Source of the DNA: Naegleria lovaniensis
Taxonomy: Eukaryota > Heterolobosea > Eutetramitea > Acrasida > Naegleriidae
Length of the DNA stretch: 64,000 bases
NCBI RefSeq assembly: GCF_003324165.1
Contig: NW_025407870.1
Span: 186,001-250,000 of the forward strand
Direction of reading: 5' to 3'
The notes beneath the pieces are model-generated. The model was not told the DNA's origin, ran no database searches, and saw nothing but the letters and a program-made list of their open reading frames with translations. The translations under genes were made by a program, and so were the position numbers. Shown here piece by piece: positions 22,115-31,673 of the stretch. The number at the start of each line of letters is the position of its first letter. Position 1 is the stretch's first letter.

Positions 22115-23831
22115 TCAATAAATCACATCCTCCTGTTGTTCAAGATTTTTCCGAGCTTTCCTGTTTAAATGTGTCACATATCCAAACGCTAACAATCTCT
22201 TTGCTTGGTCCACTAGGAGAATTCTCGATAATTGAGGGCAATCAGAAAATGTTTTTAGTGGGAGTGCTATGAGCTTGTTGAAATTGGAACGAAAGGTCCT
22301 GATTCTGACTTGGGCGATCTGTGCTGCTCGAATACCTTCTGGAAATTTTGAAATGATTTTCTTGTTTGAATTGCTTAATAGATGATCATTCATGTCGTCG
22401 TCCAGTAGTGAAATAATATCATCCAACTTGCAGGAACAATGATTGATTGCAAAATGCAAGTCACATCCAAAACCAGCACGTACTTGTTGGTTCGGTGTGT
22501 ACAATACGCGAATGATAGCCTCAAAACTATCAAAATCTTCAAGCTCGGTTCGACTGTTGCATAGAAATCTCCAAAATTTCATGACGCTGTGACATGTATT
22601 TCTCAAGCACAAGGAACAAAAATCTCCAGCACTTGCATGTTCCACTAAAATCAACAACACATAGCAATTTTGTGTAACTCTTTTAGATGAACAATGATCG
22701 TACTCCATGTTACTTACCTTGATGGTATGCTATTTCAATACTTTTCACTTCATGACTACTGACATGAGTCAATAAAACATCTGCCTTTTTCACCATTCCA
22801 CTTTCAACTTTGCCTTTGATAAGGCGAAGAAACAATTGACTCGTTGAAAATGGTCATAGTTGAACGAAACATACCTGTGACAACAGGACCAACTCCACCT
22901 TAAAAATTCTCACTTATTGACAACCAAACGTGTTATTGACCTTCTGCTTACCTATTCTGTGACAGTTATACACACTAAATCGAAAAGGTTGTTTTTCAAG
23001 AATGGATTCAACTTCTCTCTTCACTGCCATCTCTTTAATGGCTTCCAACAAAGAAGGTCCTTCATAAAACGAATACGGTTCATGTCTGGCCGTGACATTG
23101 TATCCTTTTGTTCCCGACGTTGGAATAAAGAAAATGTTTGATTGTTTCCAATTCATTTGTTTTAAATAGTGTTGAATCGTAGCAGTCACTTGATGATAAC
23201 TCTCACACAAACTTGAAATGTCACATGTAGACACACGATTACATTGGTCAGTAGTTGATTTCTCCTCACAATCACACTTATTTAAACAAACAATGATATT
23301 TTCCATTCCACACGCTTGGGCAATTTGTAATTGATGTTTCATAGTACTCTCTTCAGAATTAAAATCCTGTTCAAAACTCGACCCAGTATTACTCACATCA
23401 ACCACCAACACTCCAATATCAGCCAAAAAACAAGCCGACACAAAACAATTAATTTTCTTCTTTTTGGAAGACACATATAGGAAAGTCAAGCCTTCATTCA
23501 CTTCCCATTCGTTCATATTGATATGATTAGCCGTCGTGGGCGTACAGTTATCATTGATCATACGAATCTCTGGGCTATAATAGGAATGGATGGCAATTCT
23601 CAACGATTGTTCTTCTCGACAATGAAGGCTCTTTTTCCCGTAACATCCAAAAACTGCCTCCTCCCGATCTTCATTAAATAATTCTTTAATTCTTTTACAA
23701 TGTCTTGAAATTGTATTCGGTTTATGATCGAGTAGAATGTAGCCACATAATGAACTCTTTCCAACCCGAGCACTGCCCATGAATAATACTGTTCGTTGTG
23801 GCTGGAGAGGAGGTTGTGATTTCAAAGACAT
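22115..23831 (-). CDS. Divergent eEF1A/eRF3/HBS1-family GTPase-like protein lacking the G3 motif
   Basis: Four exons: 23831-22952, 22898-22875 (24 nt), 22813-22718, 22644-22115 (509 residues). All junctions are GT..AG and all frames close. The junctions rebuild the domain-2 core GGVGPVVTGKVESGMVKKAD. G1 is GSARVGKSS (residues 19-27), G4 is NKCD (184-187), and G5-like IPTSGTKGYN is followed by YEGPSLLEAI. Domain 2 includes EVKSIEIAYHQ, then SAGDFCSLCLRN. Domain 3 includes VLYTPNQQVRAGF and the end segment LLVDQAKRLLAFGYV. The DxPGH motif (G3) is replaced by YVSSK (119-123) with no gap in the alignment, so GTP hydrolysis by the usual mechanism is unlikely. It is not an ordinary eEF1A. A role in translation or mRNA surveillance is only a guess from the family. 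Confidence 0.8.
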
Positions 23832-23985
23832 TTTTTTTTTGAATAAAGGGTCGTGAAATTATTACAGAGCTCCGAGTTCAACGAATGTGAATCATTTTGA
23901 TTTGTTGTATTATTATCATTAATAACACTGTGATAAAAGGTGACTTGAGTTGTGAAATACGATCTTGTTGCAGTGCTTCATAAAG

Positions 23986-25230
23986 TTATTTCTTTTTTTC
24001 TGAAGCAATGACCCAACCCATTCGAGGTTTCAATCCCTTCCAAGTTTCATCATAATCATATCCTAAAAAGCCTGCCATATATTTCAAAGAATGGACATTG
24101 GCTATTGGACTATTTTCAACGGCAACATCTACAGAGGATAACCCAGAAGGAAATTCGCTGGCATTGGTTCCCCATGCATGAATATCGACTTGATCTAAGA
24201 AGTGTTCGGAGAGGTTCTGCAAATCGGCCGAAATTTCATTCTGTGAATTGTATGGGAAAAAGTACGAGATCCATCCAGTGACTTTGGTGGAGCCACTTTT
24301 TACTTTGCTTAGTGCAATGGAATTCCAAAACTTTTTTAAAGAGTTTGGAAGAGGGTTGTCATTCGTAGAGTTGAATTTGTATGTCTCAATGAATTGATCT
24401 AAAATGGGAATCAATGCTTTGATCCAAAATTGCATTCCATATTGTTCCAATTGCAAAGTTCGTTCCTTAATACTTTCCCAATCTTGCAAGGTGCCCAGTA
24501 AGGTCACACTAGGCAGTCCACACTTGAACATGTTACGGTAGGAAAAGTAATTTTTTAGTGCACTCATCATGACAATTTCAGAGCATGTTTTTTCAATGTA
24601 TGTCGATGTTGTGAAATTGCATTGTAACCATTGGAGGGTATCTCCAATCAAATGTGCGTTCACTTTTGAAACAATTTCATTCACAACTCCTTTCCAATCC
24701 ACTTGTTTAAAAACATTGCAACTAGAGTGATCATTCTTATTTTGTATATAGGGTTCCAAGTAGACAGTAATTGGAATTTTTCCTAACTCTTGAGAACTCG
24801 TAGCTGTTCCAAGAGAATGCTTCATGGTTTCTTTCAACTCGCATTCAGAATTATCAGAAATGAATTGAGATCGTAATTGTTTCGAATGAATTTCAACATG
24901 TTTGGCAAAACCCTGAGCAATGAGAAGCCAAATATCGTCAGGAGAGAGAATTAACGGATAATGCTGACTATACGCTTCGGAACAACACATGATCAATGGA
25001 TGAGGAGTAAAGTTCACTTCTTTCAAGAGAGGACCATTGGCTTGTGCCGAATATACCTGAAATTTGTTCGAGATAAAATTATGACCATGATGATGGTCCT
25101 CATTAAAATACAAGAAAATATCGGATTCGTGTTGGAAATGCTTGGTTGGACCCTTCTCAATTTCAGGCAGGATCACATGTGTGTTGCTGCTGCTAACGAT
25201 CACAGAATTTTCATGAACGTTCGAGAACAT
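23986..25230 (-). CDS. DUF4419 family protein
   Basis: Single exon, 414 residues, ATG preceded by an A-rich run. Residues about 75-120 carry the family hallmark (FTPHPLIMCCSEAYSQHYPL followed by ILSPDDIWLLIAQGFAKHVE). Later conserved-looking parts are TLLGTLQDWESIKER, GWISYFFPYN and the C-terminal GYDYDETWKGLKPRMGWVI. The biochemical function of DUF4419 proteins is not known to me; they occur in amoebae and fungi, often in several copies. No signal peptide or membrane segment was seen. Confidence 0.85.
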   Translation of the reverse strand: MFSNVHENSVIVSSSNTHVILPEIEKGPTKHFQHESDIFLYFNEDHHHGHNFISNKFQVYSAQANGPLLKEVNFTPHPLIMCCSEAYSQHYPLILSPDDIWLLIAQGFAKHVEIHSKQLRSQFISDNSECELKETMKHSLGTATSSQELGKIPITVYLEPYIQNKNDHSSCNVFKQVDWKGVVNEIVSKVNAHLIGDTLQWLQCNFTTSTYIEKTCSEIVMMSALKNYFSYRNMFKCGLPSVTLLGTLQDWESIKERTLQLEQYGMQFWIKALIPILDQFIETYKFNSTNDNPLPNSLKKFWNSIALSKVKSGSTKVTGWISYFFPYNSQNEISADLQNLSEHFLDQVDIHAWGTNASEFPSGLSSVDVAVENSPIANVHSLKYMAGFLGYDYDETWKGLKPRMGWVIASEKKK

Positions 25231-25626
25231 TTTTTTTGGAGGTCACTGGTGATTAAGGAAGTTTAAAAAAATCTACAAAAAAATTTAAATATTATTTATT
25301 GGCCCTTCGGTGCCTCAGTACGTTACATTAGACGTTCGTTTAGTAAGGATACAACTTCAGAATGTCAAATGTTTTTGTAAGGATATTTCAAATATTAACA
25401 GGTTTCTTGCTTGTTTTGAGCAACTGCTATAAATGGAGCGGGTTAAGTCCATCGATGAACAGATGGCGAAAATAATGCAAGGATTGTTCTATTAATGTTT
25501 TTTGAAATATCAATGGTTAGTAATATTGGGTTATCAATAATCATATTAATAGGTCACGAATTAGTAAATAGTGCTGATTAGTCAATAAACAAATATATAA
25601 GATTACCAGTTTGTTCTTCATAGGAT
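25231..25626. other. Intergenic, upstream of the DUF4419 gene
   Basis: About 400 bp, AT-rich, between two minus-strand genes. Nothing was recognised. Confidence 0.4.
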
Positions 25627-26172
25627 TCATGTCATAATAGTCGTGGTACAGCAGGGTGGAGAGCAATCCTGGATCCAATAAAGGGTGAGATGTTTTTTTC
25701 TTAATCCTCTAACCACTACATGTTTCTTGTCGAGTTGATGTTTGGTCAAGTGGATCGTAAGTGCTTGTCCAATTTCATCGTCGTCATGAACAACGTGGTG
25801 GTGAACTTTGTTCATCTTTTGGTTAGTTTTTCTTCTTGGCTTGGCTTTGACGGTTGTACGTGGTTTCTTGGGTTGTATTCTCATGCTTGTTTTCTCAGGT
25901 GTTAGTGGCGTTGGTCGTTCGGTATTAATTTCTGGTGGCTTTTTCTCTGGTTTTTCAACATTTGAATTATTGACGGTTTCAATTGGTGGATGGTGTGTGT
26001 TTAAAGTAATGTGATGAGGGTGCTGTGTACTTTCCTCGTGGTTTTGTATGTATTCATCGAGTATGTTATTTAATTGTTGGAGGGTAAAGATAATGTAATG
26101 CGTTTGTTGTTCAATCTTTGCTAACCGTTTTTCCAAGCTGTGGAGCATGTCAGAGTCTTTTCTATTGATCAT
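25627..26172 (-). CDS. Small basic coiled-coil protein, unknown
   Basis: ORF of 181 residues. Residues about 8-45 (DMLHSLEKRLAKIEQQTHYI, then LQQLNNILDEYI) are a probable coiled coil. The middle is Pro/His/Lys-rich and basic (KPRTTVKAKPRRKTNQKMNK), suggesting nucleic-acid binding. The last about 25 residues look non-globular and could be misread intron. A later ATG (26148) would also fit. The start lies only 37 bp from the divergent WDR11 start, so both share a very small promoter. No family was recognised. Confidence 0.5.
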   Translation of the reverse strand: MINRKDSDMLHSLEKRLAKIEQQTHYIIFTLQQLNNILDEYIQNHEESTQHPHHITLNTHHPPIETVNNSNVEKPEKKPPEINTERPTPLTPEKTSMRIQPKKPRTTVKAKPRRKTNQKMNKVHHHVVHDDDEIGQALTIHLTKHQLDKKHVVVRGLRKKHLTLYWIQDCSPPCCTTTIMT

Positions 26173-26209
26173 CTTGCGGTATTTTTTAAGGGCTCGAATC
26201 TACAAAAAA

Positions 26210-29200
26210 ATGACATCCGAACAACAGCCAAATAGTTTTGTTGCTGATGAAAGTGGTTTTTCAATGATCTCATCATCATCGGATCAAGGGGAATCTACCA
26301 ATCCAATAACAACAACAGCAACACCAACGAGCAACACCTCTCCACCCATGTCGGTGCTGGACAATTCTTCTTCTCCTGCTCTTGAAAGAAGTCTCGATGG
26401 TGTTTCATCATTGCCAGCAGAAAATATTTCTTCGTCTGCCATGAGCACCAGCACAGTTGTAAATTCATCATCATCGATTCATGTGCATTCTCTTTCAAAC
26501 TCATCCACTGCATCCAACACGACCACGGTATCATCAGGCGTACCCAGTATTCAGCCAAAAATCATTCCTGGGCCTCCAATTTATGATCCGAACAGAATAC
26601 CAGTGATGGAAGGTGGAATTGGTAATGTGTTGAATTCATTGGGCGGATCTTCATCATCAGGATCCACAGGATCAAATGTCATTTCTTCTATACTTGGAGC
26701 TGGTAAAGAGACCATCTCTTCAGTTTTACCTTTCCAAATTCCTTTAATGGACAGTAGCTTTACAATTGGTTCCAGTGAAAAGTTTTCGCTGAACAATGTG
26801 TATCAGGAAAATGCAGAAAAGTTCAAAAGATTCAAGAATAGAACATCATGGGGCTACAACAATTTACTTGCCTACTGCTGTCAAACTTATGTCATGATTT
26901 TTGATCCGGTTTCAATGCAACAAATATCATCTTTGTTTGGTCACAGATATTTAACAACTTGTGTGGAATGGTGCGACATGTGCAAATCGAGAGGAATAGA
27001 GAGAGGCAATACCAATATGATTGCGAGTGGTGACGAGGGAGGATTCATCGTTATATGGGACTACAAGAAGGCAAGAAAAATTTCCAGTTTTGCCGAAGAT
27101 AACGGCAACACCAAAAAATCAATTGTTCAATTGAAATGGTTGAATGGAGACAATATTTATTTGATGAGCTTGTCAGCACATAATGTATTTTCTCTTTGGA
27201 ATGTACAAACAGCAACGAGAATTTGGGATGTCGAGTTTCCAGAAACAATCACAAGTTTTTCAATTGATCCTTTCACATTGAAAACATGTTGCTTGCCAAG
27301 TGAGAGTGGATGGACCTATTTCTTGAACGATTTAAATGTCAAAAAGAAACCTGCCGAAATTCAACGAAGACTTTATGGTAGTATGGATAAAAAGACTGGT
27401 GCCACTCAGACTACATTGAAGGACTTTTTATGCTCTCCTCACACAAGAAATCAATTTTACGTTGTGGCAAAGAAGGAGGTCACTGTTTTTGATTCTTCTA
27501 TTCGAACAACCATTCATGGTAAACATTTGAAGGGAGGACGATCAGATTTTCAAACTTTATACACGTTTGAAGATGAGCCTAAAGTAATGTACTCACTTCA
27601 CGATGATGGAACTATGTGCATTTGGGAATACAATGGAGAAAAGTATGATTCTACTGTGTGTGACGTGGTAAGAGGATCGAAACATGGTGCCGATAGACCA
27701 GGATTGCTTTATGGTGTATCGATCTCTCCACTCGATCACACAAAAGTTGCTGCAGTAAGCGCAGATGGTAAGATTTGGTTGTGGCGAGTGAACTTGTCGA
27801 ACAAGATGCTCTCAGGAGGTGAGTCGTCTCCTGAGGCTTCATCAACAAAAATTAAGGTTAACTCAAAGTGGATGCTTGATGGATTGACAGAGTTTACTGG
27901 GTCTACTGTGAGCAGCATTAAGGTTTCTCCATTTGATGATCGTGTGGCTGTTGGTACGAGCAATGGTCTAATTATGATTTACGATCTGTTAACTGGATCT
28001 CTCAAAGTCAAGCATGACGTTTTCAACAACGCTCCAGTATTAGGTATTCGTTGGTATGGTCCCAACTCATTATTGTGCTTTTCTTCTTCTGTGTTTGAAA
28101 AGAAAAAGGACAGAAAGAATAATGAGCTTCGACTTGTGAATATCCTGTCAGGAAAGCATACAACCATTGACATTAACAGAGAAGATCAGAACAAGCGAGA
28201 AGAATCATCTCGTGCCGGAGGTATCAAGGGTATTCGAGTTAGTAACAGCTACAAGTATCTAGTAATAATCTTGCAAGATAGACCTATTGAGGTTTGGAGA
28301 CTAGACACACTGAAATTAATCAGGATGATTCCATTCACCAATGTCACTGCTCTTGAGTGGATTCCTCTGTCTAAAAATCATCCAGAACGTGAAATGTTAT
28401 ACTTTACCACAAGTGATGGTTCACTCCATTTCTACAAGGTTGAGAATTATAAGGTTGAGCCTGACGTTAAAAAACAGAAAGTCTTCTTCACTCCAGTCTC
28501 TGCATTAGCTTGGAAGAACGACATTCTTGTTTCAGGAGACAATGTAGGAACTGTCACAATCTGGGACTTGGCTAAAAAGAAGTCTCGAGTTTTGCACACA
28601 CACAAAGGTCTTATTAAGAAAATAGCGTTCAGTAAGGAGCATAATCATATTTTGGTGTTATTTGCGGATGGAGATTTTGGTATTTGGGACGTTGATCAAA
28701 ATGTTAAACTTGCCAGCTCTCCAGCCTATGTTAAGGCGGTGGCAGCTGATTGGGGAAGAGGCAATTATCCTGTAATTTCCACAAATTCAGGCTCTATTCT
28801 AGTGTTTGATATTCAGCTTACCACATGTAATACCAACTTGATGTTCCACAGCCGAAGTGATTTTATCAAGACACCTTGCTGCCTTAAGAATGACGAAGCT
28901 CAATATTTTAGAGCTCTCATCGAGAATAACAAGTTATCATTCGATGACATGATGAACGAGAATGAAATTGTTGACTCACCCAACACTTTCAGAAATTGTG
29001 TAGGAGAAGTGATTACTGACACAAAAGCATCTGTCAGCCTTCATGACAAGATGCAGAGCTACAGATACTTGATTCCTGATTATATTTTGCACAAATTGAA
29101 AAATCCTGCTACCACCACTGCTGAAAGATGTCTTCTTGCAGCACAATATTTTGGTGATAGAATTGCAGAGCAATTTTGGAGATTGGCCATCGAATTTTTA

Positions 29201-30427
29201 ACAAAATTCTCCAAACAAGAAATTACTCCAACACATCAAGAGGCCCAAAAAGAAACGGCAACACAACAGGAAGAGGAACACTTCTTCACAGAGAAGACTG
29301 AATTAGAAAGATTTGATGCTAATGTCTGTTTGAATTCATCTCTTCCAACCACATTTGATTTGTTGAGGGATAACGAATCTGTTAGAAATGAAGAAATGAA
29401 AATTTTGCAACAACACGACCAAACTCTCCAACACAAACTCAAATCAGGTGCTCCAACTGAGCAAGTCAATGATTTATTCTCTTTCATTGCAAGAAATGAG
29501 AGTGAACTATTGCAAAAGGACCAAGCGGTCAAACTATTGTTGCAAACACCACTTGACAGTAAGAATTTGTACGCCAATTTCTTACATGCAACTGTTTTAG
29601 CTGCCTCCAACTCTCCTTCACATTTCAGAGAAACTGTTCAATTTGTTGCAAGCTCACTCATTTCTTTGAAGAAGGAGAATGATATTGAATTTGGTGTGCA
29701 GCTATTGTGTTCCATTGGAGAAGGATTAAAGGCATGCCGTATTCTCCAAGATTTCGACATGTGGGAAAAAGCTGCCCGTATTGCTAAAAGTATTTTACCA
29801 GATCATGATTGCTTAATTGTCTTGTCAAGATGGGCAGACCATCTCCAAAGTAATAATCAACTATTGAAATCCATTGGCGTTTGGATGAGCCTTGGACTTT
29901 TCAAGGAGGTACTTGACCTTTTACACAAGTCCGAGCTTGATGATATTGCCTCATTGTTCACAAAGGCCTATGACGAATATTTACCACATTTACCACTTAG
30001 TGAGCTTCACAGATATTTCATACTTAAGGTCTCGTCTCCATCGAAATTAAGTGAACCTTTGTATAGCAGTAGTAAGAATCATGACGATTTTGTAATGACA
30101 TGTAGAAAGCTCAAATATTTCGTTTACCAACAATACGCAGTATTTTTAGATAAGATTGGTTACAATGAATTGGCAGAGGAATATCGATGTATCATCAAAC
30201 CTGAAGAAGTTGGGCTTTCTGGCATTCCTGCAAACATTACACAACTTTTACAAGGAGGAGAGGAAAATAATAATGCAGCGACCGAGTCTTCCTTGGGTCA
30301 ACCACTCGATCGTCAAGAGAGCTGGGTGGTTGTTGAAGAACAAGCAAACATGACACCCAATGTACAGCCTTCCCCAAGCGAAAACAAGTCAACTGATATT
30401 TTTGATCTTCCTCATGAAGATCAATAG
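26210..30427 (+). CDS. WDR11: WDR11-like WD40 protein
   Basis: Single exon of 1,405 residues. I chose the ATG after ACAAAAAA rather than the upstream GTG-initiated extension. A Ser/Thr-rich N-terminal tail (about 1-165) precedes two beta-propellers: NNLLAYCCQTYVMIFDPVSM and SGDEGGFIVIWDYKKARKIS in the first; SSIKVSPFDDRVAVGTSNGL, VSNSYKYLVIILQDRPIEVW and SGDNVGTVTIWDLAKKKSRV in the second. A C-terminal alpha-solenoid follows (about 930-1330, e.g. FGVQLLCSIGEGLKACRILQ). This is the WDR11 architecture. In animals WDR11 works with FAM91A1 in tethering endosome-derived vesicles at the trans-Golgi. The protein is somewhat longer than the human one (1,224), mostly from the tails. Confidence 0.85.
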   Translation: MTSEQQPNSFVADESGFSMISSSSDQGESTNPITTTATPTSNTSPPMSVLDNSSSPALERSLDGVSSLPAENISSSAMSTSTVVNSSSSIHVHSLSNSSTASNTTTVSSGVPSIQPKIIPGPPIYDPNRIPVMEGGIGNVLNSLGGSSSSGSTGSNVISSILGAGKETISSVLPFQIPLMDSSFTIGSSEKFSLNNVYQENAEKFKRFKNRTSWGYNNLLAYCCQTYVMIFDPVSMQQISSLFGHRYLTTCVEWCDMCKSRGIERGNTNMIASGDEGGFIVIWDYKKARKISSFAEDNGNTKKSIVQLKWLNGDNIYLMSLSAHNVFSLWNVQTATRIWDVEFPETITSFSIDPFTLKTCCLPSESGWTYFLNDLNVKKKPAEIQRRLYGSMDKKTGATQTTLKDFLCSPHTRNQFYVVAKKEVTVFDSSIRTTIHGKHLKGGRSDFQTLYTFEDEPKVMYSLHDDGTMCIWEYNGEKYDSTVCDVVRGSKHGADRPGLLYGVSISPLDHTKVAAVSADGKIWLWRVNLSNKMLSGGESSPEASSTKIKVNSKWMLDGLTEFTGSTVSSIKVSPFDDRVAVGTSNGLIMIYDLLTGSLKVKHDVFNNAPVLGIRWYGPNSLLCFSSSVFEKKKDRKNNELRLVNILSGKHTTIDINREDQNKREESSRAGGIKGIRVSNSYKYLVIILQDRPIEVWRLDTLKLIRMIPFTNVTALEWIPLSKNHPEREMLYFTTSDGSLHFYKVENYKVEPDVKKQKVFFTPVSALAWKNDILVSGDNVGTVTIWDLAKKKSRVLHTHKGLIKKIAFSKEHNHILVLFADGDFGIWDVDQNVKLASSPAYVKAVAADWGRGNYPVISTNSGSILVFDIQLTTCNTNLMFHSRSDFIKTPCCLKNDEAQYFRALIENNKLSFDDMMNENEIVDSPNTFRNCVGEVITDTKASVSLHDKMQSYRYLIPDYILHKLKNPATTTAERCLLAAQYFGDRIAEQFWRLAIEFLTKFSKQEITPTHQEAQKETATQQEEEHFFTEKTELERFDANVCLNSSLPTTFDLLRDNESVRNEEMKILQQHDQTLQHKLKSGAPTEQVNDLFSFIARNESELLQKDQAVKLLLQTPLDSKNLYANFLHATVLAASNSPSHFRETVQFVASSLISLKKENDIEFGVQLLCSIGEGLKACRILQDFDMWEKAARIAKSILPDHDCLIVLSRWADHLQSNNQLLKSIGVWMSLGLFKEVLDLLHKSELDDIASLFTKAYDEYLPHLPLSELHRYFILKVSSPSKLSEPLYSSSKNHDDFVMTCRKLKYFVYQQYAVFLDKIGYNELAEEYRCIIKPEEVGLSGIPANITQLLQGGEENNNAATESSLGQPLDRQESWVVVEEQANMTPNVQPSPSENKSTDIFDLPHEDQ

Positions 30428-30506
30428 TTGGAGTTGACCTTTAAGCTTTTTACAAAAAAAATATTCAAAAATATATTTTGTGATCTTGCTTCCACCCGAA
30501 TCTAAA

Positions 30507-31607
30507 ATGTTGTCATCATCGGATCACCACAATTCCTCATCAACCACCACCAATCAACCAACAAAGAAGAAACAAAAAATTACTTTGCATTTAACAGGAT
30601 TCGGACCTTTTTCAGGTGTGAAAGAGAATCCAACCACATTGATCATTGAAAAATTAAAGAATGAGAATTTTACACTCCAATCTCATGATAATTATGAAAT
30701 CAATCCCATTCATTACAGTATTATTGAAACTTCAATGAAAGCAGTGAAACAATATTTTGAAGAAATGAAATGTCATGCAGTCCAAAATCAGCAAGATGAT
30801 GAATCTATTGATATTTTCATTCATTTAGGTGTCAGTGGAAATAGTATCATGTACGAGCTAGAAGGTATGGATTTCAATTCTATTATTTTGCATTATTTAA
30901 AATAATCATTTCACATTTATTTAAAATAATTATTTCCAATAATCATTTCATCAATGGTCACGGACATGACATACGATGCGACTACCACTTGACCATTCTC
31001 AAACTTTCAACCATTCATAGAAAGAGCAAAGAATGAAAAGACCTTCCGTGCAAAAGATGAACAAGGAGAACAACCACTGAATGAGCCCATCAATGAACAC
31101 CTTCCACAAGATACCTTTCTCCATTGCAATTTCAGCACCAAACTTTCTTCCATCATTGAATCAGTCAATAGAAAATTACAACTTAATTCCCAACTCCATC
31201 CACCACTCTCACAATTCGTTCTCGAAACTGCCAATCACAAGTTGGAAAAAACTCAAATTGTGAAATCCACGAAAAACGCTCTCTCTTCCAATCAATTAGA
31301 AGCTTTGAAACAACTCGAAGAATTGCACAATGACTTGCAAGAATCTCTTTCTCTCATTACCCAATCAGGAGCTTATTGCAAAGCTTCCAAAGATGCAGGT
31401 CTATTTATTTGCAATTATTGTTATTACAACTCGTTGCAATATTCGTGTTCTCAGAACGTTGTTGACATTGGAGAAGGAATGAAGAGAACATGTTACAGTT
31501 TATTCGTTCATGTTCCTCCTCATGATTTGATTCCAGTGCATGATCAAGCACAATTTGTGAAAACTCTTCTCCATACCATTGTGGAGCATGTTGTGGTGTC
31601 AGAATGA
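30507..31607 (+). CDS. PGPEP1: Pyroglutamyl-peptidase I (peptidase family C15)
   Basis: Two exons: 30507-30864 and 31021-31607 (314 residues). The 156-bp intron is GTATGG..TAG and the frame closes. Motifs are LTGFGPFSGVKENPT near residue 30, IHLGVSGNSIMYELE ending in E119, SKDAGLFICNYCYYNSL with C250, and SLFVHVPP with H283. These match the Glu-Cys-His triad of the human enzyme (E85, C149, H168). The enzyme removes N-terminal pyroglutamate from peptides in the cytosol. The gap between Glu and Cys is about 65 residues longer than in human, due to a polar, Gln/Leu-rich insertion. It lies about 80 bp downstream of WDR11 on the same strand. Confidence 0.92.
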
Positions 31608-31673
31608 AATTCTTAAATAATAATAATTATTCCAAAAAGTTGAAAAATTATTAGTATTTTTAAAAAAACAAAA

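Noticed and set aside
26147-26209. GTG-initiated N-terminal extension of WDR11
   Set aside because: The ATG at 26210 has the A-rich context of other genes here, and the extension overlaps the divergent gene's start.
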